From the NCBI GenBank assembly GCA_030062745.1, contig CP099843.1, positions 22,046,583 to 22,110,582 of the forward strand: a stretch of DNA of 64,000 nucleotides, in the 5' to 3' direction. The translations under genes were made by a program, and so were the position numbers. Each line of letters opens with the position of its first letter. Position 1 is the first letter of the stretch. The stretch is from Capitulum mitella. Lineage: Eukaryota; Arthropoda; Thecostraca; Pollicipedomorpha; Pollicipedidae. This document shows, piece after piece, positions 9,410-22,944 of the stretch. The notes below the pieces were generated by a model, which searched no databases, had not been told where the DNA came from, and saw nothing but the letters and a program-made list of their open reading frames with translations.

Positions 9410-12400
9410 GCAGGTAAGGCTAGCACTAAAGGTGGGGTAAGTCATCTGAGGATGACCAGATAACTCCCATATACCTGTTGCCATTTACAAACTGGAATGA
9501 TGACAAAGGATGGAAAAGGTCTTTTTTTGGTGTTGTAGAGCACTGGAAAATGTACTCCCAAAACATTTTATGCCTCAAAAGTGTGATGTGTGTATGCCAA
9601 AAAGCAACATTATAACCACATTGACAAATTTCTGACTACAAGCAAATGACTGTCTCCATTCAGGAAGACACATGTATGCCATAACTAATTAATGCCAAGA
9701 ATGCCAACTAATGCCAATATTACTCTTCACAAAACTGTGTACTCCAAGACAAAAATTATACCTAGAACAAAACCAAATTTCCAACCCTGATGATGATCCT
9801 ACTAAGTTCATAATTTAAACTGGCATTTATCTATTTCCATGATCTTGTCATTATAAGTCCATTTAACAACTCTCTGCAAAAGAGCCAATAAATTCTGGGA
9901 ATGTGGCACCAAACAGGCAAAAAAACAGTAACTACTACTCTTTCCTAATTATTATTAATTAGTTTTCCTAACAGCATGGAGGGCCTGCTAGCATTTCATT
10001 TTGTTTTAAAGAAAACACCCATCCTTTCTCCCACTGGCAGGGGCTGAGGAGAGAAGCTACCCCTCAACTTTTCTGACATTGGTACTGACCCTATGGATGT
10101 CAGCTGGAAAGCAATTGCCCAAAACACTTCTTTTTCCACCACAACTGTGAAAGAATTCCTGTTCCTGGCAACAGATGGCCTGAGGCCACCTCAATAACAA
10201 ATGTTAAAAATCCTGATGTACTGTTACCACCATGCCTGGTTATCTAAAATGCAAGAAAAACCATGTCCTATGTTGGACCACTATGGGTGACACTGGCTAA
10301 GAGTTGAGAGGGTAAGCTGCCAAACTGTTGCATTTGTTTCCCAACATGCCAATCTTTGTAGCATGGCAGATTCTTGGAGTTTTCTCACCTAAAGCCACCA
10401 CTCCTCTTTCACATCAAAAAGAACTCTTCTTTCATCCTGGAACTAGCCCCTGCCAGATGGGAACCACAAGGAGCACAAACCTCTCTGCCCTTGCAAAACA
10501 AAATCATGGTTTGCTGCCACAATGATAATGCATCTGCTATGAGACAAAGCATTCTGAGCCTGAGCTTTCCCCAACCATCTACACATAGTATGAAAACCTT
10601 AGCATCAATTTTGCACAAAAGGGGGAAAGCAGAGCTATTTGCCTCAGATACAATGTCACATGAAAAAGTTACTACACAACACAACTCATACAAAAGAATC
10701 AGATCTTGCATGCAACAGTTGGCCCTCACAGTTCCCATGGGTGCATCCTTGAAAGGGTAACTGGGCTGTTGTGAGTATGGCATTGATGCCCATTTCCTAC
10801 CATGTGTTTAAAGAAAAATGCATACTGGAAAATGCCATGAGTAAAAATCATATCAGTACCATATCAGCAACATGATCATTGTACAAAGGAATACCACTTT
10901 GGAAACATCCTTGAGTGACTGCTGAGAAGTGGTACAAAAATCTGCTACTCTGGCAAGTATTCAATTCCAAACATTCAACAGCCTGGGCCCCCCTTATGCC
11001 TGCATTTTTTATGAAAACTATGGCACAGCATCTTCCCAGCATACAGTTTTCTTGTGTTCAGTTCATACCAAGCTGTGCCCTGCTCCCCTGATATGTAATT
11101 TTGTATACTTAAGGGAAGGAATCTGCAGCATACACTCTCTAGCCAGATGGCTTGATTTCCTTTAATCCAGGAGGGCAAATCCCCATTTTGTTCTATTAAC
11201 ATCCACCCACATGCTGGTGGTTTCTCAAGTGCTAATTGTTGTTTTTCCATTTTCAAAAATTAAGTGGATATTACATCCAATATTTTGGACAAGAAATGTC
11301 ATCAAGAACTGCATCAAAAGACATGTTGCTCCCAGCTTCCCCAATGAATGGGAGCCTGGTAATGACCTTTGCATGTGTCAGTGGCAGTGATAACTAGCTG
11401 AACTTCATGTCCAAATTAACCATATTATACCATGTACTTGTTGGCATATGGCATCCATGCTGCCTGGAGCTCAAGTACAGTACTGCATCAGGGACCAGAT
11501 AATTTGCCACTGACTGTTACAGGCTACATAGGACAAGGTCTTTAAAATGATCACTCAACTTTCCACAACATCAGTGAGACAGATGATACAAATAAGTGAA
11601 ACAGAATGAAATATATTCAAGAGCCTTCCTCTTACTTCCTTTATTACAATTTTAACTGCTTCAGGCATGACCATGAATAAATAAAATAACAAAAACATGA
11701 ACAAATATTACTTGTTCTCAGGGTATGGTTTATCTCCTGAAGAAATTAACTTTGCAAACAGTTCAGCAATGCAAAAGCTCATTGCAATGGATATCTTGTT
11801 ATTTAACTTGGTTTTTATGGTTACTTCATGAGGTTTCTCTCTACCATCTGCTTGCTATACACAAGTAAAAAAGAAATGGTATTTTCAGTTCAGATACCTA
11901 TCAAATGGCATCCTTTTAGGGCAGATTTATATGCTTCTTAAACATGAATATCTTTCAGAAAGTACTCCTGACAGGCAACACAAAAACTTCCACTAACTGC
12001 TAATGGCATTTAACCATGTTCAACATGAAATTGTGAACAACATCCCACAAAGGTGGTGATCCATATTTGTAACTTTCCCTAAACTTAACTAATCCTAGAT
12101 TTTTGAGCTGTCCTCATGTATATTGCATTATCCTGTTGCCCAGACTGATGTCTTCTATTACCTGGTATATCTGTTACCCTGCAGGACCATAAAAACTCTT
12201 TCACCACCAGAACAACTCTAGTGTACATCAATTTCATGAGCAACTTCATGGCATCTAAATGCTCCCACATCTGCATATAATGCACCCCAACAATGCTATT
12301 ACTTTTGATGATAATTTTGATTCAGTGTTGCCTGGAGAACAAGAAACAACTGCCTAATGCCTGGATTTTTTGGTTATCAGTCAAAAACTGTCATACTCCA

Positions 12401-13468
12401 TACCAGCATTATGCATATTCATTCACTGCTTGCTGCAATGTGCCAATACTTTTTATAACAATGTCCCAATCATCTTTTTTTGCCCTAACTTTCCCATTCT
12501 TACTTTGTACACCTCATATTGATTCTTTTCTTAGGAGCATAGGTGCATTTATACAGGTACAGGTATAGGGACTAGCAACATTTTTAGCTATCATACATTA
12601 TCAACTATCTTGATTACTTCTAAGGCAGAACAAGAATACTAAACATCTGCAAATAAATGCTCACAGTAGGCATGCATTTGAAATATCATGCATGGGCATA
12701 AAGACCCAGATCATACAAATGAGATCCCAATGTAATATTAATGATGTCCTGCAAATCACCAAAACACCTAACATTATCTAAAAACCAATTTGATATTTTA
12801 TTGTAGGCCCCAAAGAGTAAATCCTGTATCTGTTTTGCCAAAAAATAAAAACAAAAGGAGTCTTATATCCAAGGCACTGATTAATGGAAGCAGGTCCTGT
12901 AATGCAATTTTGTTATGGAACATTCTGAGAAAACACCTTTTCATTGACGGTCTCTGGTATATTCCATATTAAAGCATTCTCCTCTAATGTAACTTTGTGA
13001 CAAAACCCAAATCAGCTGTGACCCAGCTTAACACAAAACTAATACTGCTATTTTGATATGATAATGTCCTACATGAGGAACCTGATACTCATATTCTGAC
13101 AAAATATACAATTCACATTTATGTTCAGATCAACTTGTCAGTGCCACTGAGAAATATGAATGTAGCATGGATACAAACTTATGTTTAACTCTTCTGATCA
13201 TAAAGAACATTGAATCCCATCCAAACAGGAAAAGATTCCCATCCAAAACAGGTACTTAGATTATGGCCCTCTATTCTAGTCATGTCAATGAACAAATGCT
13301 GGCCAAATGCTATTCAAAATGAGTATCAAATCAGCAGTGCAACCAGCAACATTCTAAGTATAACTTTGTCACTACAAAATAGATAAAAGAATGATTGACC
13401 AATGAAGATGGAATACTTTTAACAAATATTTACTGAGTAACCAGGTAAATGGCCTTGGATGGAACATT
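9410..13468. other. CpG-null arm, left
   Basis: Reading the sequence line by line I found only about one CpG (near 12948) between 9410 and 13445, where the base composition would predict of the order of a hundred. The plus strand has more A than T and more C than G in the lines I tallied. Open frames here (for example minus 10409-10783) show no family similarity and no codon pattern. It could be the body of a minus-strand noncoding RNA starting near 13.5 kb. Confidence 0.6.
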
Positions 13469-13469
13469 A

Positions 13470-14450
13470 CTGCCTCGAAACAGATAGACAACAGCACACG
13501 TCAATCCAAAGCTACGGAAAACAGCACGACACATCCTTTAACAATTTTGGAGAATACCTGCAACCATGCCACATCTGGAGCCCACCAGCATCACATCAGC
13601 ATCAAAAATAAAACAATCACAGTCTCGATGACGAAAAACACTAGGCATTTAACCGTCCAATCTTACCCGTCGCGTGTTGATCACACGAGAATTTTTTTGC
13701 AGCCTTGGCGACACTGAACTAGCAGATGGGTGCCATTTTCGCATGAGCACAACCACAATCCACCCCGCTCTCCTTGGATCAGTCCATTTCCAAGCAGGGG
13801 TGGTCGGGGCTATGGATCGTGAGGCCACTACAGCTTGAGCACGTGACTTGCCGTAACGTAACTGCGAATCTCACGTGACTACGGCCGCCCATGTGCGGTT
13901 CGGTGCGCCTGGTCGTAAGCTATTCCACAGCAAAATTGTGTTGCTGCGTAAATATTCGTCGACGAGATTGGGTGGAATGTGACGAAAACAACGCAAAACA
14001 AATCAATGGCTACGCACATGTCCTCATTAGCTCGCGGGGTAGACACGAACTCATTATAGAAAGGTATTGGGTTTGAATTTCAACGCCGTTTGGTCGCACG
14101 GCATTTGGTTCCAGCCAGGTCGGTGGAACGCATGGTGCGGATTGGACGTCAGCATGGGCATAGGTTTAGTGTAAGTTGCGGGATACAGGTGCGTCCCTCA
14201 CCTGCACGAAAAGTCATCATTAGACCGTTGATTACGCCTATGGCATGGCACTGAAGGAGTTAAACTAAAACTGGTGTTTGTATTTTCAATTGATTTTGGG
14301 AAAGCTTGGCTTCTGAACCGCGAGCGCCGGAGTCCATGCTGCTTTGCACCCAGCCCAAAACCAAGCAGCAGTGCTGTCTTTGGTTTTCCAGCAGTGGTCT
14401 AACTTTGTATATAATAGGAATTGAAAGGGTAACTTGGGTGGATCGAGGTG
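13470..14450. promoter_or_regulatory. CpG-rich core between two CpG-null arms, candidate bidirectional promoter
   Basis: This block has more than 50 CpGs by hand count, in a sharp peak between arms that almost lack them. Donor-like sites point outward on each strand: minus GCAG|GTATTC near 13556 and plus AGT|GTAAGT near 14171. No protein-coding exon was recognised. The promoter role is inferred from the unmethylated-looking core and the mirrored composition of the flanks. Confidence 0.35.
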
Positions 14451-14529
14451 TAACACTATCAGAGAAATTGCTGGCCTGGTGTCTAGATCTGCACATGATG
14501 TACTGCTGTTACATATGACTGACGAGGTT

Positions 14530-17180
14530 GGCATTTACAGGATCTTGCAGAAGCTTAAATTTTACAAGCACCATTCAGCACAAGTAGTAGTCTCTTCCTT
14601 TGTGTACCTAAAGCATTCTCTGATTTATCTGTACATCTACTGAATTATGTGTACCACAGCCATTCTGTTTTGTCAAGGACTAAAAACCATATCTTAAAGT
14701 GAATGTTTCTCAGTGAACATGTGTTGAGCTGAACTTACCAAGTTGTTGCATGCAGTCTTCAACCTTAATGCTCCATGTACATGTCCCAAAGTTATGAACT
14801 TACAGAGTTTCAAAACACTTTTCAGCAAACTTTCCCTTTGTTTTATCAAACTATGCCCTGTTGTCATTTGTTGTGCAACTTCTTTAGCAGGCTCAGGCCA
14901 GTGGTTGGTACCAAAAGATGGGTATTTTGTCTTATCTGTGAATCATTTCAGAAAGGAGCTTCTGGTATTTTGTATCTCATGTGCCAGCCATTTATCAGGC
15001 AATAAGTGCTGGGAACACTATCAGTAACACATTCTGGGTTTGTGAGTGCTCACAGCACAACTCCCTGGTTTGTGATCTCACCTTTTCAGCAGTCATGCAT
15101 AGGTCCACCATGGCCCCAGCCAGTGTGGTCAGTATTTATTCATTCCTCTTATTCATGTTCATACAAACATCAGCTTGGAGCATGGATGCATTGGGCTTGA
15201 TTGCAGTCCCTCTTCCTGCTGCACAGCCTGTAAATTAGTGGTGGGTCCAGGATTTCACCAAAGGGTTACAAATGATCATTGCCCCTCCCCCCCTTCCAGA
15301 CAGGATCTCCATTCCTTGTTTTCCAGATATAAAAAATGTGAATCCATCCAGGTGCAGGGTGAATATCTGGTGTAATTTTGGGGATTTATCTAACTGGCAG
15401 TGTTTACCAGGGCTCCATTAGGGTCCCTGTCTCAGCTCTATCAATGGCCCCATTTGCCCTTGGGTTTGTGCCTGCTTTCCATACATGAAGGCTGAAGACA
15501 AGATTTTTTGTAGGGGTCCCAAATAAGGTGGGCCAAATCCAAGGAGAAAAAATGAGGGTAGGTTAGGTTATCAAGGGAAGTCATAAGTGCAACCTCATTG
15601 AAAACCAAAACAGTTGAACCACTGTTTGACATTGAGGCTGTGGACCATTAAAAGTTGTACAATGTGTAAATGTTCAGTTTCCACAGTCAGGCATATACAT
15701 GTTATTCTCCTTTTGCATTTTCTTGCATCTCCACAGCATGTCCTGGCAAATTGGCTCTGGAACCATGCTGATCAGGTCAAGCAGTGAGGTCTCTTCTGTT
15801 TGTTATCATTCCCAGTTTTCTATGGTTTTGGAATCTTGAGGGAGACAATGGACCATTATTGAAAGTCTTGCATTGGAGTCATTGTTAGAGATGTTAGAGA
15901 TGCACCTCACCTCAGACAGCCATTGCTGGGATTCTGATAAGTTTTTAGAAGCATTATCTTTGAAATTCTAGAAGATGTTTGCCAGAAGATCTGAATGTTG
16001 TTTATAATTTGGCATGTTGCAACTTTTATTATGATCATGCACTCCAGTCCTCCATTTACATGAATGCAAGAAAGCTTTTAGGTACAACATGGGCCTTCTA
16101 CCATTAAATAGTCATTGAAGGGCAAGTGTGGTGACAAGCCTTAAGTGATGTGGTTAACACAAAAAGCAGATTTTCATGGCACGATAGCTTTGTGAAAGTA
16201 GTCATAGCATTCCCTGTGGGATCATCCATAAATTGTGCAGCACTGGGGGAGGCAAGTGGGGCTGATTTGTGACAAGCATGAACATGGGAAGAGTATGGAT
16301 TTGGCAGGGTGTTACTTAATGCTGCCATATCAAAGAAGAAAAGAAGCAGGTAGCTTTAAATGGTGCATAGGAATCACCCCCAGCAAGTTTTGTAACTTAA
16401 ACTTTTGTTTATCACTGTTAGTAAATTGAAGTGAGTGGCATGTCATTTAAAATGTCAGGTCAGTCGGGTAGTGGTGGAGGGATATTAGCTGGGTATGACA
16501 GAATTTTGGGGTGGTCTTTTTGCTGACTGACATAAAATCCAAGGAGGCAGGGGGGAGTTAAAACACCAGTAAATGTGTTCTGTAATTTATGGGCTTCCCC
16601 TACATGTTGCATGTATTGTAACAACTATTATATGGTAGAAAAAATGGAAACCTGTAAAAGGTTGGGTTTAAGATTTCATTTTCCACAAGAACATAAAACT
16701 CATGGTTTAATGCCTTCATTCTTTGATGTTGCTCCATTTGGTAACAGTCATGTGCAACTGCCTGCTGATGCCAAATATAGCTCCCCTCAGTTAATGCTAG
16801 TTGTGGTGACCTGCTCACAGTGGTCGTTTATCCACTAATGCTGTCATGTATTTCACCAGCAACTGCCTGGTAGTGTGTAAAGTACCTCCTCTCCCTTCCT
16901 CCATCTGTTTTTTTTTTTGCAGGTTGTGTCTGTGTGAGGGACAGATTTAGATGAGAGACCAGGGGGCTATGACCCTGTGCTGGGGCCACACAAAGGTCAT
17001 GGGAAGAAATGGAGATTTTGGGCACCATTGGGGTTGTGATCTAAAATGCTTGCATGGTACCTACATCATGAAGGAGGTTATAGTCCATCCATATGATAAG
17101 AAATGTTGTCATACACCATGAACTGCACTCCAGGCCAATTCATGGGACTCTGAGGCCATTTGAGGTCATCTAAGGACAAA
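14530..17180. other. CpG-null arm, right
   Basis: Only about three CpGs (near 16180, 16470 and 16825) were seen in 2.65 kb. In the lines I tallied the plus strand has more T than A and more G than C, the opposite of the left arm. AGGTTAGGTTA at about 15552 is a dispersed arthropod-type repeat motif. No coding exon recognised. Confidence 0.6.
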
Positions 17181-19318
17181 GATCGCAAGTCGATGTGATG
17201 GACTTGCAACCATGACATTTCCCCCTTTTTCATATCCCTGGCACCACCTATGCCATTATGCGAACATTGGTTTATGGCTTGCGCTTCTCAACTATAACAC
17301 GACAAATAAAAGCTAAAGCATATATATAACTATATTTGATGTCAATTGAATTTTTAAAAAGATCTTCCCACTTTCCATGTGCTGTGAATGGCTATGGATT
17401 TTCTCAAAATTTCTAATGTTAGGGCTATGTCTAATGTGAGAAAAGCCCCAGCAGTTAGCCTTCGATTCATGGCAGTTACATTACAATTGGTTTATAAATA
17501 TCAGAGTTATAACAAGTTGAAAATTCTTTTTTTTTTTTTTTTTTTTTTACATATTCGAAACTTTTTTTTTTACGAAAATGTAGTTTGCGTCACGGCAAAT
17601 CGATTTGCGTTTGTAGTGGTGAAATCGGACTGGTAGTTCTCGAGATCTCATGCCCGAATAAACTTCCCCTTCATATTCGGGAATGCGCCCTAGTGCTATG
17701 AATACGGGAATAGGGTTACAGCGATAGGTGGAGGGATGACTGGTCAAGGACGTCTCTCTTACATAGTAAATGGGGGCCGGTCCAAAAATCAGGATGTCAG
17801 ACCCCTCACCCTATCATGTTCTTTCTCCCGTTGTCTTAGCTCACGCCTGGCGTGAACATCTTCACCCAGGTGCCTGTAGAGAAGGGTGTTGCCCATCCTG
17901 GCCCATTATGAAGAAGCAGAGAAACATGGACGAATGTGTAGCATGTGTCATTCATATTACATGTATATTTCCTCGGAACATTTCAGGTCAGACTGTAACC
18001 TCTGAAGTTACCGGAAAGTAGAGAACTTTATATTGCTTGCCCCACTCGTTATCGTCATACTTTTTCCGCCTTCTGGCTGGGAAACCATGCTTTGAAGAGT
18101 TAAGTCATTTTCTGTTACTGAGATGAGAAACACAATACATTTTTGGAAGTATTTACAGCCAATTCGAGATGATTTGATGCCATAGACCTCATTTAAATTC
18201 CTGAAAGTCACTGACTTTCAAAAGACGAAATATATTTCCGATCGTATGTACCTTGAATCGTACCTCAAGCAATTACTCCATATGTCGTCATGCTGTTAAG
18301 GAAAAACACAAAACGCAACTTCGATCTAGAAAAAGGACTTGGAAACCTTTCAGAATGGCGTCAGAACTCAATGGTCAGACACGATTTAGACAAAAGTTTC
18401 TGCAAAAGATGTGTAAAAGGGTACGATACCCTATATTCCCGATTCTTGCCACACCCTGTTTACCAGCAGCCTACACAAAATATCGTGGAGCACGACAGCT
18501 GGCGCCTCCCGTACGGAGAGGATAAATGTTGCTAGGCGGTCGTCGCCGACTGGGGATGCTTTGGTTCACCACAGTCGAGATCCGCTTAAAGTGGCCATGC
18601 TTAGAAGCAGCCTTCAAAGTTGATTTTCGGTGGGAAGGGGAATTCCAAACCAAAATCGGAACATCGCTATCATCTACAGTTCTTGGCTTGGAAAGACACC
18701 TACGTGGAGTCACACAAACATATGGCAAGCCACATCACAGAATCAGGTTTTTGGCATTAAGGGAGCCATACATGGAAACGAGGCATGGCTTTGGTCAGGT
18801 GGTCATTACAGATGGTCAGAAAAATATTGTCAAATTTAAAAGACTAATAATACCGAAATGTTTTTTATTATATGTAATAAAAAATATTGTAACTTCATTC
18901 TACACATGCCTCGATTGAGTCAGAAACGTAGTTCGAGCAATGTCATGTGTTGGGATGGTTGTTGTGCATGGCATTTTAGTCAGTGAGTATTATTTTACTT
19001 GAAAGCAATGTAAAACCATGTGTAATTTAATTTGATTTAATTTAACTTTAATTTAATTTAATTTAACCAATTGTAATTTAGCCATAAACAATACTTGAAT
19101 ACATTGTCAAAGCCTCGGGCACAAGCACATTTGAAGTGAAAATAAGCTAGCACCACAGGCGTAGAAGACATTGAGAAATATTCCTATTGAAATGATGCCC
19201 GTCTGTGGCCATTTTTATGTATAATCTCCAGATGTGTTTGCGATGGAGAAATTTATTAAACTACCTTATAGAGGCGACAGAATGAACAATTCACATGAAA
19301 ATAAGTAAAAAAAAAACA
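17181..19318. other. intergenic sequence with poly-T and AATTT-rich tract
   Basis: A T-run of about 22 lies at 17527-17548. An AATTTA-type tract lies at about 19020-19072. The plus-strand open frame 18526-18918 (130 codons) was examined; its product resembles no family I recognise and it lacks supporting context. Normal CpG content returns here. Confidence 0.45.
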
Positions 19319-19706
19319 GGGGCGTCGATTTCTGTAAATGATTGGGAGGCTAAGCGGAGGACTCGGCAAAGTAACCGTCCTCCCAAATGTTGATTTTTCA
19401 ATAGATTTAGCCCACTTTATTTTGACCTATGTAAAATTATTAGTTTTTTGTTACTATTGATGAATTAAAAATTGCATTTATCCCCATGTGTACAGGTATA
19501 TTTATATATGAATGGAACATAAATAGGCGCATCCCTTTAGACTGTATTCTTTACTTTCTGCCAATGTCTTGTCTGTTACGGCCGTTCTTTTCGGTATTAT
19601 TAGTCTCTTTAACTGGCAGGAAATATTGGGGGGCCCAAACCAACATGGGGGCAAATCATCATTGGGTGGGCCAGGGCCTCCTCCAAAGAATACAAATCGA
19701 CACCCC
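19319..19706. mobile_element. MITE-like element, family with GTCGATTT termini, copy 1
   Basis: It starts GGGGCGTCGATTTCTGTAAA and ends CAAAGAATACAAATCGACACCCC, so the ends are imperfect inverted repeats of about 20 bp. The interior (TTTAGCCCACTTTATTTTGA, TTTGTTACTATTGATGAA, GCCGTTCTTTTCGGT) recurs in the copies at 53206-53875 and 55420-55871. No open frame; non-autonomous DNA transposon is the likely class. Confidence 0.75.
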
Positions 19707-20163
19707 TTTGAGATAAATACACTAACCTGCAGCCAAATTTCAAAGCAGTCGGAGGAACCAGTGTAATCTCCAACACAGCGATGTCTAGAAAGACAAAGAT
19801 GATGTACATAGGTGTTAGAGAAGGCTGGGCAAATGATTGGGTGGCAAATGATGACTGGGACGTAACTATGTCGGAGTAGTCGGAGTGGATTCGAGGGTTT
19901 TGAGTGAGCGAAAAAAACATCGCTAACCCATGTTAGTGACGTGTGATTCTTTTGGTCAGTTGAGCGATTTCGGTGAGTGAATGATCGTAGTCGGTATCTG
20001 GCAGCGCACTGGGTCTAGAAAAGGCCAGGTATGAGCAGAGAGGGTGAGACGAGTAGTACAAACCGTGTCCGATGAATTCGGCGAGGGAAATACTAATTTC
20101 GGTGAGGCGAAGAAGTGTTCCCAGGTTTTAACGTTGAAGTATATTTCTACGTATTATACATCA

Positions 20164-20165
<2 letters not shown>

Positions 20166-20211
<46 letters not shown>

Positions 20212-20219
20212 TGTGTGTA
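20166..20219. repeat. (AT)n followed by (GT)n microsatellite
   Basis: About 16 AT units run into a short GT run. Confidence 0.95.
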
Positions 20220-20589
20220 TATATGTATAAATTATGCGAAAATATGTACTTTATAAATACATATTCTGCATACAAGCAACCTATGTAACTGCACGTCTGA
20301 TTGTTCCGTATGTCCAGCCGTCAAAGCAGTTTGTGTTCCAGCTGTTTCAACGATGCAAAGTCCATGGAAGCCCCATTTTGTTCCCTGCGTGCTCATTTTC
20401 ATATAAAATGATATGACAAGTATAGATTCTCATGCCAGCTCGACTGCCAGCGGATCGGAGGTCTTGTAAGCTCTCTGGACAAGCTCATTTCAGCTGCTCA
20501 CAACTGGTTCGGCAATGTTTTTCTTTTTCGCGGGTGAAAATGACCCTGCTCTGACCCTGACCGGTAATATGTTCTGATTGCATTCGACG

Positions 20590-20880
20590 GGGTCGGCGCG
20601 TTATGTTAGTGATCATACTTGCCTAGTGACCGAAAGGTACCCGGTTCGAGCCCGGGTCATGTCGACCTTTCGTAGACGGGTTCCGCAGTCTCCGCGGCAA
20701 TCGGGGTGAGGGATTGTGACGCGAAATGACCTTGGAGGCCCGGACGTGGGTAAATAACCCAGTAAACACCACTGGGTTGCCTCTGACTGTGGGGTGTGCG
20801 CTTGGTCAATGATTGACCAGTACTGAGCGTTCTCCGTTTCGATCCACATGTCATCCAGAAGAAAAGTACATTGACACTTT
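20590..20880 (+). mobile_element. tRNA-derived SINE-like sequence
   Basis: A near-perfect tRNA T-arm and B box lies at about 20638-20656 (CCCGG stem, TTCGAGC loop, CCGGG stem). The 7-base acceptor partner upstream is missing, so it is not a functional tRNA gene. A SINE-like body follows with TAAATAACCCAGTAAACACC. The boundaries are approximate. Confidence 0.5.
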
Positions 20881-21360
20881 GAATGCTGCATTTAAGGTAC
20901 CAAGTCCACTCGGGTTCGAAGCACTTTCACTGTCACAGATGAAGCGGTGTAGTGGGTCACATGGACATTTTACATTTCTGTCGTAGGAAGCCTGATTTTG
21001 TGGAAATTAATCGTTTTAACTTCTATCTTCACTGCTGTTCCCTTATGATTACCCAGTAAAATTGATCTTACCGTAAAGGTAAGGTTACTGTGCATACCAG
21101 GAGTCACACAGCAGCAGACATGAATCACCGTGTCCGAGACGATTGACAGTCATCCATGCAACATATGCCTGCTGTCCCTGGACCTATGAACATGTATTCG
21201 CACTTTGGATTATATTGTTACGCCTTAGGTAATTTCTACGGACGTTTTGGATGCCTTCGATCAACCTCTCATTGTCGTCTTCGGACCTGGTCCACAATGT
21301 CACAAGCTCAAAAGAAGCCCATGATGAATCTGTATCTCCACGCTGTCTGCCTTCTCCTGA

Positions 21361-21399
21361 TGGATGGAATAGATGGATGGATGGATGGATGGATGGATC
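21361..21399. repeat. (GGAT)n microsatellite
   Basis: About seven GGAT units in tandem. Confidence 0.9.
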
Positions 21400-21536
21400 A
21401 CCTGATGGTGGACCAAGACATGTCCAGACTTCCTTCTTCTGACAACCCACTGTTGACTGTGTTCAACTCGTTTATGGTTGAGTACTTGAAGGTTGATGGC
21501 GGTGGTTCGTCATCAAGGCCTGAAGAACACACACCC

Positions 21537-21538
<2 letters not shown>

Positions 21539-21598
<60 letters not shown>
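21539..21598. repeat. (TA)n microsatellite
   Basis: About 29 TA units in an uninterrupted run. Confidence 0.97.
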
Positions 21599-21599
<1 letters not shown>

Positions 21600-21982
21600 T
21601 GGAATCCACGCAGTTCGAAAACGCTGGTTAAGTCAACGGCGACCGTTGATCGAAACTTTTAAAAATAGAGCTTTTGTGTATGTTACGCTGTATTCTCGTC
21701 TTCAGTCTGACGCCTTTACCGGCTGTAGCTGAATGGCCGTAACTTGGCTGCAGAGACCCTTCTTCATGCCAGGTCTCCGTGCCACAGAAAAGTCCTTGGC
21801 TGTCTTGCTGCCCATATGATCTCGCCGTATGATGCTGCACCTCTGTGAGCCATGATTCCTTTTATAAGCACGACGATCTGTCGGAGACAGTCCGCGTGTT
21901 GGCTAAATGTGTTGCAGTTAGGATCACGTGCTGCAGTCGCCTTGAAGACCGCTGTGTTTCCCGGTTTAAGGAGTCGATGTTT

Positions 21983-22200
21983 TATATAAAGGCGCACATG
22001 TGACGCGACCTCTCTCCGCGAGCCTCTGTGCGCCGAGCTCTCGCGATTCGTCGCCGGAGACGGGCTCGGCGTCGGTGAAACGGCCTGCTGGGAGGTCCTC
22101 ACACGGCGGACGGCGCGCCTCGGATCTGCTACACTCGGACACTGGTGGTCTCGCCGTCAGTCGAGCACCGGTCATTGGCCCGCGCACCACTTGCTCCCGT
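21983..22200 (+). promoter_or_regulatory. TATA box next to CpG-rich stretch, possible promoter
   Basis: TATATAAA at 21983-21990 is followed by about 200 bases dense in CpG. No coding exon with family similarity follows on the plus strand. Because TTTATATAAAA is nearly palindromic it could serve either strand. Low confidence. Confidence 0.2.
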
Positions 22201-22472
22201 TCTCCGGCTTTTTGCCGATAATTGGCGCATCGGAGGTTCATCGGACAATGGTCTTATCGAGCGGTGTTCCAAAAGAGCATGTAAATGCGTTGACCATGTA
22301 TTGCAAAGGTCTTTCATGCTTTAGCGTACAAATGAAGACACATGGACTAAAAACACGTGTCAGTGGTTCTCAAACACCCGCGCTGATCCAGGGCGGATAC
22401 CAGAGCGTTATCTCATAAGCAAATCGTAGCCATCACTGCTTCCATGCTAGCCATTAATATTCGTATAGCCAA

Positions 22473-22478
22473 TTTAAT
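22473..22478 (-). other. candidate poly(A) signal of ARHGEF17-like gene
   Basis: The minus strand reads ATTAAA here, about 470 bases after the stop codon. No AATAAA was seen closer. If correct, the GC-rich 22480-22944 stretch is the 3' UTR. Confidence 0.25.
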
Positions 22479-22944
22479 TGTGTCAAGCTCTCGAGCGAAA
22501 GGCTATTGTAAGAGAACAACAACTGAGAGTGGAGGGACTGTGGTGAGGAGAGAAAAGGCGCATTCAAACGTCAGCTAGTCTTGCGACAGTCGAGAGTAAA
22601 AAGACGCACGTGTCATCCAACTAGAATGAGCAGAGCAGTACGATCCTCGCTCTGGATCACTGGTTTATGGCGCGGCGGCCCGGCGGACCGTCCCATCCGC
22701 CGAGGGAGGCGGCCGACGCGGACGACCGGCGCCCGCCGGCGTGCGTCGACATGTCCCGGCGCCGGCACCGGCCGCCGGCGCCAGCGGGGCCGGCGGCCGG
22801 CCTCACGAACCTTGCGCGCTCGCCCGGCGGCGGCGAGTCGCCGACACAGAACACACACCCGAGCCCGGACCCGCCGGCTGCCACCAGCACACGGACGCCG
22901 CACCAACCCGCCGTGACGTCATCGCTCGACCGGCGCCGGCGACG

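Noticed and set aside
10409..10783. Minus-strand 124-codon frame as a gene
   Set aside because: No recognisable motif, no splice context and no codon pattern; it lies in the CpG-null arm.
15552..15564. Arthropod telomere repeat (TTAGG)n
   Set aside because: Only two TTAGGT-like units here and at 62465. They are motifs in dispersed repeats, not telomeric arrays.
9410..17180. Horizontally acquired or contaminating DNA, because composition differs so sharply
   Set aside because: The change is almost wholly loss of CpG with strand asymmetry, which methylation and transcription explain, and a native-looking CpG-rich core sits in the middle. Not formally excluded.
18526..18918. Plus-strand 130-codon frame as a gene
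   Set aside because: The product resembles nothing I recognise, and no promoter or splice signals support it.
20610..20670. tRNA gene from the perfect T-arm and B box
   Set aside because: No pairing acceptor stem and no normal D-arm spacing. A SINE-like body follows, so it is called SINE-like.
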